64,000 nucleotides of DNA, taken from Drechslerella dactyloides. Lineage: Eukaryota > Ascomycota > Orbiliomycetes > Orbiliales > Orbiliaceae. Below, one piece after another: positions 12,796-24,566 of this stretch. A program made the position numbers and the translations under genes. The DNA is taken from assembly GCA_020064725.1 (NCBI GenBank), contig JAGTWJ010000011.1, positions 434,001 through 498,000 on the forward strand, in the 5' to 3' direction. Each line of letters starts with the position of its first letter. Position 1 is the first letter of the stretch. Below the pieces are notes generated by a model, which was given only the letters and a program-made list of their open reading frames with translations, was not told the DNA's origin and made no database searches.

Positions 12796-13868
12796 ACGTA
12801 TTCCACAAGCGAGCGAACATCCCAAGCGAGCGAACACCCCCCCAGCCCACCAAAAACCTTTTTATTAATATATTAATAAATATTTATTATAAAATTATAG
12901 AAAAATTACTTCTTTAAATAATAGTTTAAAATAATCTAGTTAGTATTTTTTTTTTATTTTTTAATATTAATATTAAATTAATAATAATTATTTTAAATAT
13001 TGTTAAAAACAACACATTTTTTTATTGTTTGACTCTAAATATCTAAATAATTTACGAACGAAAATCTTTAAAAATTAAAAATCTAATAAATAATGATATA
13101 ATCTAGGCCTGTTTAAAGCTACTATTTATAATAATAAAAATTAAGTTCTAGAAACTCTGCTAAAGTTGGCACAACACACTAACTATTTTTTTAAAATAAT
13201 TATACATAAATATAATTAAAAAAATTAAAAAAATAAATTTGAATTTAATATATTAAAACTTTTTTATTTTTATTTTTTTAATTTTTTTTTATATATTATA
13301 TAATTTAATATCAATATTTTTAATTTTTATAATAAAATTTTATAAAAAATTGAATTTTTATTAAAAAAATTTAAAAAAAATTATAAAATAAAATATTAAT
13401 TTACTTTAATTTAAAAAAAATTTTAGGATTTTTTTTATTATATTTTTATATATAATTATAATAAAAAATAGCTAGTGTGTAGTCAGTGTGTTGTGCTAAC
13501 TTTAGCAAAATCTATAAATTTTAATTTTTAATATAATAGATAGAGGTTTTGTACAGGCCTAGATTATATATTTATTTAATAGATTTCTTATTTTTAAAGA
13601 TTTTTATTTATATATAATAAAGATATTTACTGGCAAACACTTAAGATTATATGCTGTTTTTTAAAAATTTTAAATTAATTATTATTAATTTACTTTTATA
13701 TTTAAAAAATGTAAAAAAATATAATGAATTGATTTTAATTTATATTAGTTGAAAGATATTTTTTTTATAATTTTTTAAGAGATATTAATTAGAATATTAA
13801 TAAAAAGGTTTTGGTGGGGTGTTGGGGTGTTCGCTCACTTGGGGTGTTCGCTCGCTTGTGGAATACGT
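12796..13868 (-). mobile_element. Foldback (long-palindrome) non-autonomous element, copy 1
   Basis: This 1073-bp element has TA on both sides (12794-12795 and 13869-13870). Its ends match the transposon at 20922-22813: ACGTATTCCACAAGCGAG, then the unit AAGCGAGCGAACACCCC repeated at 17-bp spacing. The interior has no transposase. The two halves are diverged inverted copies: ACCAAAAACC..TTATTAAT near each end, ATAATCTAGGCCTGT at 13098-13112 and its complement at 13553-13567, and GCTAAAGTTGGCACAACACACT at about 13163-13184 against its near-complement at 13480-13505. The symmetry centre is about 13332. It is in the opposite orientation to the copy at 16090-17174. Confidence 0.8.
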
Positions 13869-13870
13869 TA

Positions 13871-14444
13871 TACAAAATACATATCTATACAAACTTATTT
13901 TATATAAACTACCAACTTATATAATATACTTAACTATACTAGTAATAAAACTATATAAATAACAAAACTACATAAAACCCCAAATTATATAAAAGAATAC
14001 TACCATAAAAGAATATTACCTATATTATCCTCCTCTCAGAATAAGAGCCACTACAATAAATCAGAAACACATGATAAAACTATAAATCATAAATCATAAA
14101 TCAATTCTTAATAAAACTATAAACTACAAACCACCTAGGTAACATATTAATACATCTCTACTATTCTATATATCAAACATCATATATTTAATTAGTCTAC
14201 TTCACTAATTAATTAATAATTTTCTCTTAAATTTTATTAATCAACACCTAAACTATAGTATCTCAATAACTAATCTATTTACTATTATTATTATATACTC
14301 TATTCCACAGTTACTATTATACTTAATATATACTTATCTCCCTCTATTAAAAACCCCATACAATAGTAACTAAGAGTCAGGGACTTCAGAGTGAAGTACA
14401 TTCAACCCGGTCCTGGGCCGAAGTGTAACACAAAAGTAAATATA
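13871..14444. other. AT-rich degraded DNA between foldback element and transposon nest
   Basis: This is AT-rich sequence with no coding frame. Its last part, about 14370-14436, is unusually GC-balanced for this block (AGTCAGGGACTTCAGAG, CCCGGTCCTGGGCC) and so may be a less-mutated single-copy piece or a repeat edge. It is probably the same host sequence as 10129-12793, split by the foldback element. Identity unknown. Confidence 0.35.
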
Positions 14445-14836
14445 TAACGTGCGCGATAAGCGACCGGGCCGGACAAGTGACCAGGCCACACATACTGTCT
14501 ATGCACCTTTTTTCTCCATTATTAACATATACCACCATTATTATTGTAATGGCTGTTTTTATGACTGAATTTTGTATTATTTTAGTTTCTAAAATTTTTA
14601 AAAAAGATAAAAATTTAAGTATTTAAGCTGTTATAAAACTATATAGTATTTTTAAAATCATTTTTATCTACTGGTATAGTAGTTGTATTGTAAAAATAGA
14701 TAATTATTTTAAATTATAGAATCTTATGTAGCTAGAAGAGGACATTATTGTTTAATATATATTTAAGTTGTGTATATGTTTTTTTTATCCTAAGTTTAAT
14801 AGTATGAAAAATATGGTTAATTAGCTATTATTAATA

Positions 14837-17810
14837 ACGTCAACGATAAGCGACCGAGCAGCACAAGTGACCGAGCAGCCCGCCCGGCTCCTACCCCCAT
14901 TCTAACTTTATTATTATATATATTTATAATTGTTATGATGATTGTCTTTATAACTGAATTTTGAATAATTTTAGCTATTAAAGCTTTAGAAAATAATAAA
15001 AAATTAAATATTTTAGTTACTGTTAAATTATATAATATCTTTTGATCTATTCTTAGTTATTATTATTATGGTTGTATTTTAAAGCGTGATAATATTTCTA
15101 AATTGTGAAATCTTATAGATTTAGAAAAAAATATTATTGTTTAATATATATTTAAATTATGTGTATACTTTTTTTATCTTAGGCTAAATAGTGTGGAAGA
15201 TATGGTTAATTAGTTGCTATTAATATGTAGTATAGTATATAATATATTGGTAAATAATGGGTTAATAATTTTGTTAAATGTTGTCTAGAGTTGTAGATGT
15301 GTTTGTTTAGAAGATATGATTACTAGCAAATAAAATGCAAAGATCTTATATTTATTAGTAAATAGTTTTAGTTAATAGAGGCTATAATAGCTAAGTATAG
15401 TATTGTGGATAATAATATTTATAATTTTAATAAGATTAATTTTATAATAGGTATAATATCTATAATTATTGTTGTTATAGGAGTTAAAGCACACAATAAA
15501 ACTAAGCTGGCACAGCCTAAGAACCACAAATAAGCAACAATTATATAGAAGATAAATGTAGAAAGTTGGGCAGTACCACTATTTATTATTTTTGTTAAAT
15601 AATACTATTTAACTAGCTAGTATACAAAAACAAAACTACCAAAAAATTAAATAATTATATTTTTTAATAATAGCTAGATAATAAATGAGTTGGTTTTTAA
15701 ATAGCTAAAGTATTTTAATTAATTTATAGTATAGTACTACTTTTTAAACTACTAGTTATTAATCCTAGATGGTTATGAAAGCCATTATTTAACCACCTTT
15801 AAACTATACTATTAGAAATATAAGATTGTTATAATTTATATACTACTATATTTATTGTATATTTTTCAACCACTAGACATTAATTGCTTTAAACCACTAA
15901 AACAGGTATATAATAAGAAGGTAGAGAGTTTGATATATACATATATTAACCATATCTCCAAGCTAAAGTTTTTCTCTAAGTTTCATAAAATATTTACTGC
16001 TATAATAATATTTAAAAATATATATAACAACTTTACTAGAACTAGTATTATATTTTATAATTTTAAAAAAATTCTATCAAAACTAAATAACGTATTCCAC
16101 AAGCGAGCGAACACCCCAAGTGAGCGAACACCCCAACACCCCACCAAAACCTTTTTTATTAATATTCTAATTAATATCTCTTAAAAAATTATAAAAAAAA
16201 TATCTTTCAACTAATAAAAATTAAAATCAACTAATTATATTTTTTTACATTTTTTAAATATAAAAATAAATTAATAATAATTAATTTAAAATTTGTAAAA
16301 AACAGCATATAATCTTAAGTGTTTGCCAGTAAATATCTCTATTATATATAAATAAAAATCTTTAAAAATAAGAAATCTATTAAATAAATATATAATCTAG
16401 GCCTGTACAAAACCTCTATCTATTATATTAAAAATTAAGATTTATAGATTTTGCTAAAGTTAGCACAACACACTGACTACACACTAGCTATTTTTTATTA
16501 TAATTATATATATAAAAATATAATAAAAAAATCCTAAAAAATTTCTTTTAAATTAAAGTAAATTAATATTTTATTTTATAATTTTTTTTAAATTTTTTTA
16601 ATAAAAATTCAATTTTTTATAAAACTTTATTATAAAAATTAAAAATATTGATATTAAATTATATAATATATAAAAAAAATTAAAAAAAATAAAAATAAAA
16701 AAGTTTTAATATATTAAAATTCAAATTTATTTTTTTAATTTTTTTTATTATATTTATGTATAATTATTTTAAAAAAATAGTTAGTGTGTTGTGCCAACTT
16801 TAGCAGAGTTTCTAGAACTTAATTTTTATTATTATAAATAGTAGCTTTAAACAGGCCTAGATTATATAATTATTTATTAGATTTTTAATTTTTAGAGATT
16901 TTCGTTCGTAAATTATTTAGATATTTAGAGTCAAACAATAAAAAAATGTGTTGTTTTTAACAATATTTAAAATAATTATTATTAATTTAATATTAATATT
17001 AAAAAATTAAAAAAATACTAATTGGATTTTTTTCAACTATTATTTAAAGAAGTAACTTTTCTATAATTTTATATTAAATATTTATTAATATATTAATAAA
17101 AAGGTTTTTGGTGGGGTGTTGGGCTAGGGGGGGTGTTCGCTCGCTTGGGGTGTTCGCTCGCTTGTGGAATACGTTATATAGTTATTAATAGTTATTTTAA
17201 TAAATTTATACCTAGATACTGTGAATACAGCAGCTACCTGGATTATAAAAATATTATTAAATCTATTAAAAACTAGTTTATAAGCAAACTTAATTAAAAA
17301 CTAGATTATCTAATATTAGAATATTTTTTTTATATTGTTGTTAGTAGCTGTAGACCAGCTGTTTAAAAGAGTATAGATAATAATATATTAAATAATATTT
17401 ATATATATAAAAAACATAATACTTCACTCTGTTAATAAAATACTAAACAAACACCAGCAGTTGAAAAAGTAGTAAATACAACATAAAAACATATTTATTA
17501 TATATTAGGTTGATAAAATCCTAGATAATAATGCTATAAACAAAATAATTAAGTAATTAACATTTTTAAAACATTAGTATACCCCCCAATTAGAGATTAT
17601 TTCTAGAAATATACATTATTATAGTAAGTATGATAAACATAGATATAATATTCAAACATACCAGCAGGAATCTTTGGAATCTAAGTAAATGGGGTTTCCC
17701 ACTTCTGGGGTGGGAAACCTAATACCTATGGTGGTGGTGCATACTTTTGTTGGGGTGGGGTGGGGAGGCTGCTTGGTCGCTTGTCCTGCTCGGTCGCTTA
17801 TCGTTGACGT
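14837..17810 (+). mobile_element. Pogo/Fot1-like transposon carrying a nested foldback element
   Basis: This element is flanked by TA (14835-14836 and 17811-17812). Its ends carry ACGTCAACGATAAGCGACC and AAGCGACCGAGCAG-type units. Its 2974 bp include the foldback element at 16090-17174; without it about 1887 bp remain. A plus-strand fragment at 15855-16184 reads FQPLDINCFKPLKQVY, then YTYINHISKLKFF. This is the C-terminal LQPLDV and coiled region typical of pogo/Fot1 DDE transposases, and the foldback insertion breaks it. Its right end matches the element at positions 1-127. Confidence 0.85.
16090..17174 (+). mobile_element. Foldback non-autonomous element, copy 2
   Basis: This 1085-bp element has TA at 16088-16089 and 17175-17176. 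It is inserted in the transposase tail of the surrounding transposon. It has the same ends and internal palindrome as 12796-13868, but inverted: its right arm matches the left arm of the other copy, including a shared TTTACGAACGAAAATC-like block. The inner markers ATAATCTAGGCCTGT (16392-16406) and their complement (16851-16865) are symmetric about 16629. It has no coding capacity, so movement would need a transposase supplied by a related full-length element. Confidence 0.8.
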
Positions 17811-18429
17811 TATATAATAATAATAATATATAATATATTAATAAAAGATGGGCTGGTAATTTTATTAAATACTACTTAGAACTATAAATATGTTTATCTA
17901 GGAAATATGATTATTAGTAAGTGAAATATAAAGATTTTACATTTATTAGTAAGTGGTTTTAGTTAATAAAGGCTATAAAATGTAAATATAATATTATAGA
18001 TAATAATATCTATAACTTTAATAAAATAGGTTTTATAATGAGTATAATATCTATAATTATTATTATTATAGATATAAAAATATATAATAAGATAAAGCTA
18101 GTATAGCTTGGGAACTATAAATAAGTAATAATTATTTAGAAGATAGGGGTAAAAGGTTATGTGGTGTTACTATTTATTATCTTTACTAAATAGTACTATC
18201 TAATAAGCTAGTATATAGGAACAAAATTATTAAAAAACTAGGTAGTTATGTTTTTTGATAATAGTTAAATAATAAATGAGCTGGCCCTTAAATAACTAAA
18301 GTATTTTAATAAATTTATAGTATAGTGTTGTATTTTGAACTACTAGTTCTTAGTTTTAGATGGTTATGAAAATTATTATTTAGTTGTTTTTGAGCTTTAT
18401 TACTAAGAGTATAAGATTATTATAATTTA

Positions 18430-20319
18430 ACGTCAATGATAAGCGAACGGATCAGACAAGCGAGCGGATCACTTCACCACACCTACATACCCATTACTCC
18501 TCCTATACTTTATACTTCTATAACTATTGTAATGCCTGCTTTTATGACCAAATTCAGAGTTCTTCTAGCTATTAAAACTATGAAAAAAAATTAAGAATTA
18601 AGTATTTAAGCTGCTGCTAAGTATTATGATATCTTTTATATTATCTTAATCTACTAATATAATAGCCGCTTTTTATGATACAATAACATTTCTAAATTAT
18701 GAAATCTTACAAAATTAGAGGAGGATACTATTATTTAATATATACTTAAACTATGTATATAGTCTTTTTATTTTAGGCTAGATAGTATAGAAAATATAAC
18801 TAACCAGCTACTGCTAATATATAGTAATAATAGTATACAATATATTGGTAAAAGATGAACTGATAACTTTATCAAATACTATTTAGAGCTATAAATATAT
18901 TTATCTAGGAAGTATGATTACTAGTAAATAAAATATGAAGATTTTGTATTTATTAATAAATAGTTTTAATTAATAAAGGCTATAAAAACTAAATATAATA
19001 TTACAAATAATAATATCTACAACTTTAACAAAACTGGTTTTATAATAAACATAATATCTATAATTATTATTATTATAAATACTAAAATATATAATAAAAC
19101 TAAACTAATACAACCTAAGAATTACAAATAGACAATAATTATCTAAGAAATAGACATAAAAGATTGGGTAGTACTACTATTTATTATTTTTACTAGGCAA
19201 CATCATTTAGTTAGTTAATATACAATAATAAAGTTATCAGTAAATTAAATTATTATATTTTTTGATAACAGTTAAACAACAAACAAACTTACTTTACAGT
19301 AACTAAAGTATTTTAACAAGTTTATAATATAATATTATATTTTAGATTATTGGCTATTAATTCTAGATAATTATAAAAACCATTATTCTATTACTTTTGA
19401 GTTATATTATTAAAAGTATAAGATTATTACAATCTGTATGCTACTGTATTTATTACATATCTTCTAGCTACTAGATATTGGCTACTTTGGACCATTAAAA
19501 CAGATATATAGCCATAAGGTGGAGAGTTTGGTATATATATATATTAACTATATTTTTAAACTGGAGTTTCTTACTAGATTCCACAAAGTATTTACTACTG
19601 TAATAACACTTAAAAACATATATAGCAGCTTTACTAGAACTAGCATTATACCTTATAACCCTAATAAAGTTTTATTAAAATTGGATATATAGTTGTTAGT
19701 AGCTACTCCAGCAAATTCATATTTAGATACTGTAAATACAGCAACTATTTGGACTACAAAAACATTATTAAATCTATTAAAAACTAGTTTATAAATAGGC
19801 CTAATCAAAAACCAGATTATCTAGTATTAAAATAGTTTTTTTATATTATTGCTAGTAGCTATGGACTAGTTGTCTAAAAGGATACAAACTATAATATATT
19901 AATTAGTATTTATATATATAGAGAATATAATACTACACTCTACTAATAAAATATTAAATAAACAGTAGTAGATAAAAAAACAATATATACAATATAGAGA
20001 TATACTTACTATATACTAGACAAATAATATACTAGACTAAGACACTAGATAAATAATATAAATAGATAGAACCAAAAAACTATTAGAATAATATACAGTT
20101 AGGAGGGGGCTCTAGAAAGATATTGTGCTATAGTTAATATAGTAAAATTAGGTATAATATTCAAATATATTAAGAGGTATCTTAAGCATATAAATAAGCT
20201 ATTTAGTATATATCTAACCTAAAACTATAGTATTGTAGTAGTGAAATCAGTATTTTTGTTAAGATGGGGTAGTGAGGTGATCTGCTTGCTTGTCTGATCT
20301 GTTCGCTTATTATTGACGT
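18430..20319 (+). mobile_element. Pogo/Fot1-like transposon, complete length, RIP-degraded
   Basis: This 1890-bp element has TA at 18428-18429 and 20320-20321. The left end is ACGTCAATGATAAGCGAAC with AAGCGAGCGGATCA-type units at 17-bp spacing. The right end has C-to-T changes in the same motif. The transposase remnant is on the plus strand: LLDIGYFGPLKQ near 19465-19502 follows a decayed catalytic region near 19360-19390. Many in-frame stops make it inactive. It is inserted in the outer transposon 14447-23102 and is the best reference for rebuilding that element. Confidence 0.85.
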
Positions 20320-20921
20320 TATATGTCATTGTATTTTTTATATTTTCTTCAGTTATTAGATATTGGCTGCTTTAAGCCATTAAAATAGGTATATAGTTAT
20401 CAAATGAAAAACTTAATATATATATATATATTAACTATATCTTTAAGCTGAAATTCCTTTTTAAATTCTACAAAATATTTACTATTGTAATAATACTAAA
20501 AAATATATATAATAACTTTACTGGTATTAGTATTGTATTTTATAATTTTAATAGAATTCTATCAAAGCTAGATATATAGTTACTAGTAATTATATTAGTG
20601 AATTTATATCTAAATATTATAAATACAACTACTATCTAAATAATAAAGATACTATTAAACCTAACAAAAACTAGCCTACAAGTAGACCTAATTAAAAATC
20701 AAATTGCCTAATATTAGATTAATTTTCCTATATTACTGCTAGTTACTGTAGATCAGCTATCTAAAAGAACACAAACAATAATACATCAAATGATACTTAT
20801 ATATACAGAGAATACAACACTCTACTCCACAAATAAACTACTAAATAAATACTAAAAATTAAAAAAATAGTATATATAATATAGGGGTATACTTATTATA
20901 TACTAAACTAATAAACTAATA

Positions 20922-22813
20922 ACGTATTCCACAAGCGAGCGAACATCCCAAGTGAGCAAACACCCTCCCTACCCCACCCTAATAAAAATATCACCTTCAC
21001 TACTATACCATTGTTAGGATGGTGCAGGAAATTTATGCTGTGTTAACCTTAATTTTTAAAATATCTCTTGATAGGTTTAGATATTATGACTAGGCTTACT
21101 ATAGTAACTATAATATAGTATTCTTCTAGAAGTAGCTTCTAACTAGGGGTTATTTTAATAATTTAGATGTTTTATTTGTTTATTCTATTTATTTATAATA
21201 TTACTATCTAAGATTTTATTAGTCTGGTGTATAGTAAGTATATTTCTCTGTTATATACGCTGTCTTTTTATTTATCAGCACTTAGATAGTGTCTGGTTTG
21301 TAGAATATAGTGTTGTATTTTTTGCTTATATAAGTACTAATTAATATATTATTATCTATATTTTTTTAGTAAATTGGTCTATAGTAGTTAGTAATAATAT
21401 TAAAAAACTATTTAGATGCTAGATAATCTGGTTTTTAATAAATTTTAATTATAAACCAGCTTCTAAAGGGTTTATTGGTGTTTTTGTTGTCTAGATAGCT
21501 ATTGTATGTGTAATACCAGAATATAAATTTACTAGGGTAGGTATTGGTAACTAGATATCTAGTTTTGAAAAAACCTTATTAAGATTATAAGGTATAATCT
21601 TAGCTTTAGCAAAGCTACTGTGTATATTCTTAGGTGTTATTATAGTAATAAATACTTTATGGAACCCAAAAAGAAATTCCAGCTTGTTGATATAATTAAT
21701 ATCCATATATACTAAGTCTTTTATCTGGTGATTATATGCCTGTTTTAATGGTCTAAAATACCTAATATCTAATGGCTAAAAAAAATATGAAGAATATGGT
21801 AGTATATAGATTGTAATAATTTTATATTCTTAGTAGTAAAACTTGAAGGTAACTGAATAATAGTTTTCATGGCTATCTAAAACTAATAACTGGTAATTTG
21901 AAATGTAGTGTTGTGTTGTAAATTGGTTGAAGTGCTTTATTTACTCTATAGTAAGCTTATTTGTTGTCTAGTTATTATTAAAGAGTATAATAATCTAGTT
22001 CTTTGGTAAGCTGGTCTTTGTATACTAGTTAGTTAGGTGGTATTTACTAGTTAAAATAATAAATAGTGATATTATCTAACCTCCTATATATATCTTCTAA
22101 ATAATTATTGCCTATTCATAGTTCCTAGGCTGTGCCAACTTTATTTTATTGTGGGTTTTGGTATTTGTAATAATTATAATAGAGAAGATTATGTCTATTA
22201 TAAAATTTGTCTCATCAAAATTATATATATTATTATCTATAATACTATACTTAGTCTTTATAGCTTATACAAGCTATAACCAATTACTAATAAATTTATA
22301 ATTTTTATATTTAACCTATTGGTAGTTATATTTTCTGGATAGGTATATTTAGAGCTCCAAACAGTGTTTTATAAAATTTACTATTTAATTCTTGCTAATA
22401 TAATATAAGTTATCACCAGTATATATTAATAGTAATTGGTTGGTTATATTTTTTATACTATTTAATCTAGAATAAAAAGATCATATATACAGCTCAAATA
22501 TATACTGGACAATAGTATCCTCTTCTAATTATATAAGATTCTGTGATTTTAGTATGCTATTGCTCTGTGAAAGGTGTTTATTACACTGGTGGACAAGAGT
22601 TATTTAAAGAATATTATATAATTTAGCTACTACTATAGTACTTAATTTTTGTTTTTTTTTAGAGTTTTAATAGCTAAGATTATTCAGGATTTAGTTGTAG
22701 AGGCCGTTATTATAGTGGTTGTGGATGTAGGTGATGGTAAAGGAGAAAAGGGGGTGAGGTCGCTTGGTGGGGTGTTCGCTCGCTTGGGGTGTTCGCTCGC
22801 TTGTGGAATACGT
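20922..22813 (-). mobile_element. Pogo/Fot1-like transposon on the minus strand, source family of the foldback elements
   Basis: This 1892-bp element has TA at 20920-20921 and 22814-22815. Its inverted repeats begin ACGTATTCCACAAGCGAG and repeat AAGCGAGCGAACACCCC at 17-bp spacing, the same ends as the two foldback elements. The transposase remnant runs on the minus strand: the complement of 21680-21790 encodes the same LDI..F.PLKQ and IYINYINKLEFL segments seen in the sister copies. Multiple stops interrupt it. It is inserted in the outer transposon 14447-23102 and could once have supplied transposase to the foldback elements. Confidence 0.8.
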
Positions 22814-23104
22814 TATATAATAACACTATAGATAACATAGTTATACTATCAGTACCCCTAAAGTACTAGCATATCCCCCAGCCAAAGGCTATTATTGTGT
22901 ATATATACCATTATAGTAATTGTAGTGAGTCTGGCTATAATATTTAAATATACCAACAGATATCTTCAGAATCCAAATAAATGATTTTCTGGTCCTGGGC
23001 TGGGAAACTAAGTGCTGGTAGCAGTATAGCTAGTAATTTTGTCAGGGTAGGGTGGCAAGGTGGCCCGGTCGCTTGTCCGGCCCGGTCGCTTATCGTGCAC
23101 GTTA

Positions 23105-23598
23105 TTAACTTTTAATTTTAAATACTAATTTATTTAAATTGAATAAAAAGAATAATATCTTTAAAATTATTTACTATTTTTATTTCTACTAATTTTAATA
23201 AACTTATTTTTTAATTTACTATTTATAATAACATCTCTTTTTATACTATAGAATTATAGAAAGTTAAAAATCTTATTAATATTTTTTAATTTATAGTTTT
23301 TATTTTTTCCCACTATTGGTTATAATTTTTTAAATAAATAAATCTTATACTCTTAAAAAAAATTATAATAAAAATAATTAATATATATAAAATATTTTTG
23401 TTTTTTAATATTTAAATATTATTAAATAATTTTACTTTTTTAATAATTATTACTTATTTTATATTAAATAATTAATAGCTTTAAAAAATCTTTATTAAAT
23501 TTAAATTTTAAAAGATTAATATACTAAAAATTATTTAATAAATATTATTAAAAATATTGTTTAAAAATATAAAATTAAAAATTATTTATTTACTATTA
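23105..23598. other. AT-rich degraded DNA, no gene seen
   Basis: This is AT-rich sequence to the right of the transposon nest. No open frame or recognisable motif was found. Its composition is like the other RIP-mutated filler in the block. Confidence 0.4.
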
Positions 23599-23952
23599 TG
23601 CCCAACTGTAAAGGCTGAATGAACTCATATCTCCAAGCCAGTTTTTTCACTAAATTTTGCAGGAGCGATAACCTAACAAAAATGTATTATTTCTTAGCAA
23701 AGCTTAGCACTAGCACAACTACAACCACAGCTATTATATAAAAATAATAATAAACAAATAGATAAACAACATAACACAATAATACACAATAAATTAAAAA
23801 TAATTTATAGATTATTATATAATATTTCAGATTTACCCCACAACACATAATTTAATTAAATAGTTAAGAAGATAATCCAGATTTAAATTCGAAAAATGAG
23901 TTTTGATAAAAAAATCCTATATAAAAAACAACTTAGAAAAAATCTATAAAAA
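23599..23952 (+). repeat. Direct repeat, left copy (MITE-like)
   Basis: This sequence starts TGCCCAACTG and is repeated at 24119 onward. Shared blocks include ATCTCC(A/G)AG near the start, AATGT(A/G)TTATTTCTTAGCA, a run of AATAATAATAAA, TTATAGATTATTATATAATATTT, and AAAAAACAACTTAGAAAAAATC. Differences are largely C-to-T and G-to-A. The right boundary with a terminal repeat was not found, so this copy is probably incomplete. Confidence 0.6.
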
Positions 23953-24120
23953 CTAATAAAAAATTAATAAACAAAATCATAAACAAAATAATAAGCAAAA
24001 TAACACAAAAAACAATAATAAAAACAATAATAATAAAAATTAAGAAAAAAATCAATAAAAAAATCAATAAAAAATTATTAAAAATTATTAATTAAATTAA
24101 AAATAATTAAATTAAAAATG

Positions 24121-24563
24121 CCCGACTGAATAGGAGGGAGGTTGATTAAACTCCCCCCTATCTCCGAGACAGATTTTACAGCAGATTTCTGCCTAATGGT
24201 AACCTACAAAAAATGTGTTATTTCTTAGCATTCTTAGCAATTACAACCACAACTACAGCTAGCTATATATAAAAATAATAATAAATAAATAAATAAACCT
24301 ATATATATAAACAACACAACAATACAAAATAAATTAAAAACTATTTATAGATTATTATATAATATTTTAGGTTTACCCCCACAATATATAATTTAATTAA
24401 ATAATAAAAGAGATATTTCATTTTTAATTTCGAAAAGTGAGTTTTAATAATAATCTCCATATAAAAAACAACTTAGAAAAAATCCATCAAAAAATTAAAT
24501 AAATTTAATTAAAAAAATTAAATAAATAGACCAATATATATACAAAATAGCTATTCAGTCGGG
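24121..24563 (+). mobile_element. Small element with 13-bp terminal inverted repeats (MITE-like)
   Basis: CCCGACTGAATAG at 24121-24133 is the exact inverse of CTATTCAGTCGGG at 24551-24563. The 443 bp between them has no coding frame and shares most of its sequence with 23599-23952. This fits a miniature inverted-repeat element. No clear target duplication was seen, so the superfamily is open. It is the last recognisable repeat before the gene-rich region. Confidence 0.6.
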
Positions 24564-24566
24564 TTT

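Larger units (their letters stand above)
14447..23102 (+). mobile_element. Outer pogo/Fot1-like transposon, split by three later insertions
   Basis: The left end at 14447 (ACGTGCGCGATAAGCGACC) and the right end at 23102 are inverted repeats, with AAGCGACCGGGCC-type units at 17-bp spacing and TA at 14445-14446 and 23103-23104. Removing the three insertions leaves 14447-14836, 17813-18429, 20322-20921 and 22816-23102, about 1.89 kb in total. This equals the length of the other full elements. Sequence continuity across each gap can be checked against the sister copy at 18430-20319, for example the LQLLDIGCFKPLK motif near 20350-20390. The transposase reads on the plus strand and is destroyed by stops. 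Confidence 0.8.

Noticed and set aside
12796..12845. Short direct repeats at 17-bp spacing as a possible CRISPR array or tandem satellite
   Set aside because: Only two units occur per site, and always at transposon ends in inverted pairs flanked by TA, so they are terminal-repeat substructure.
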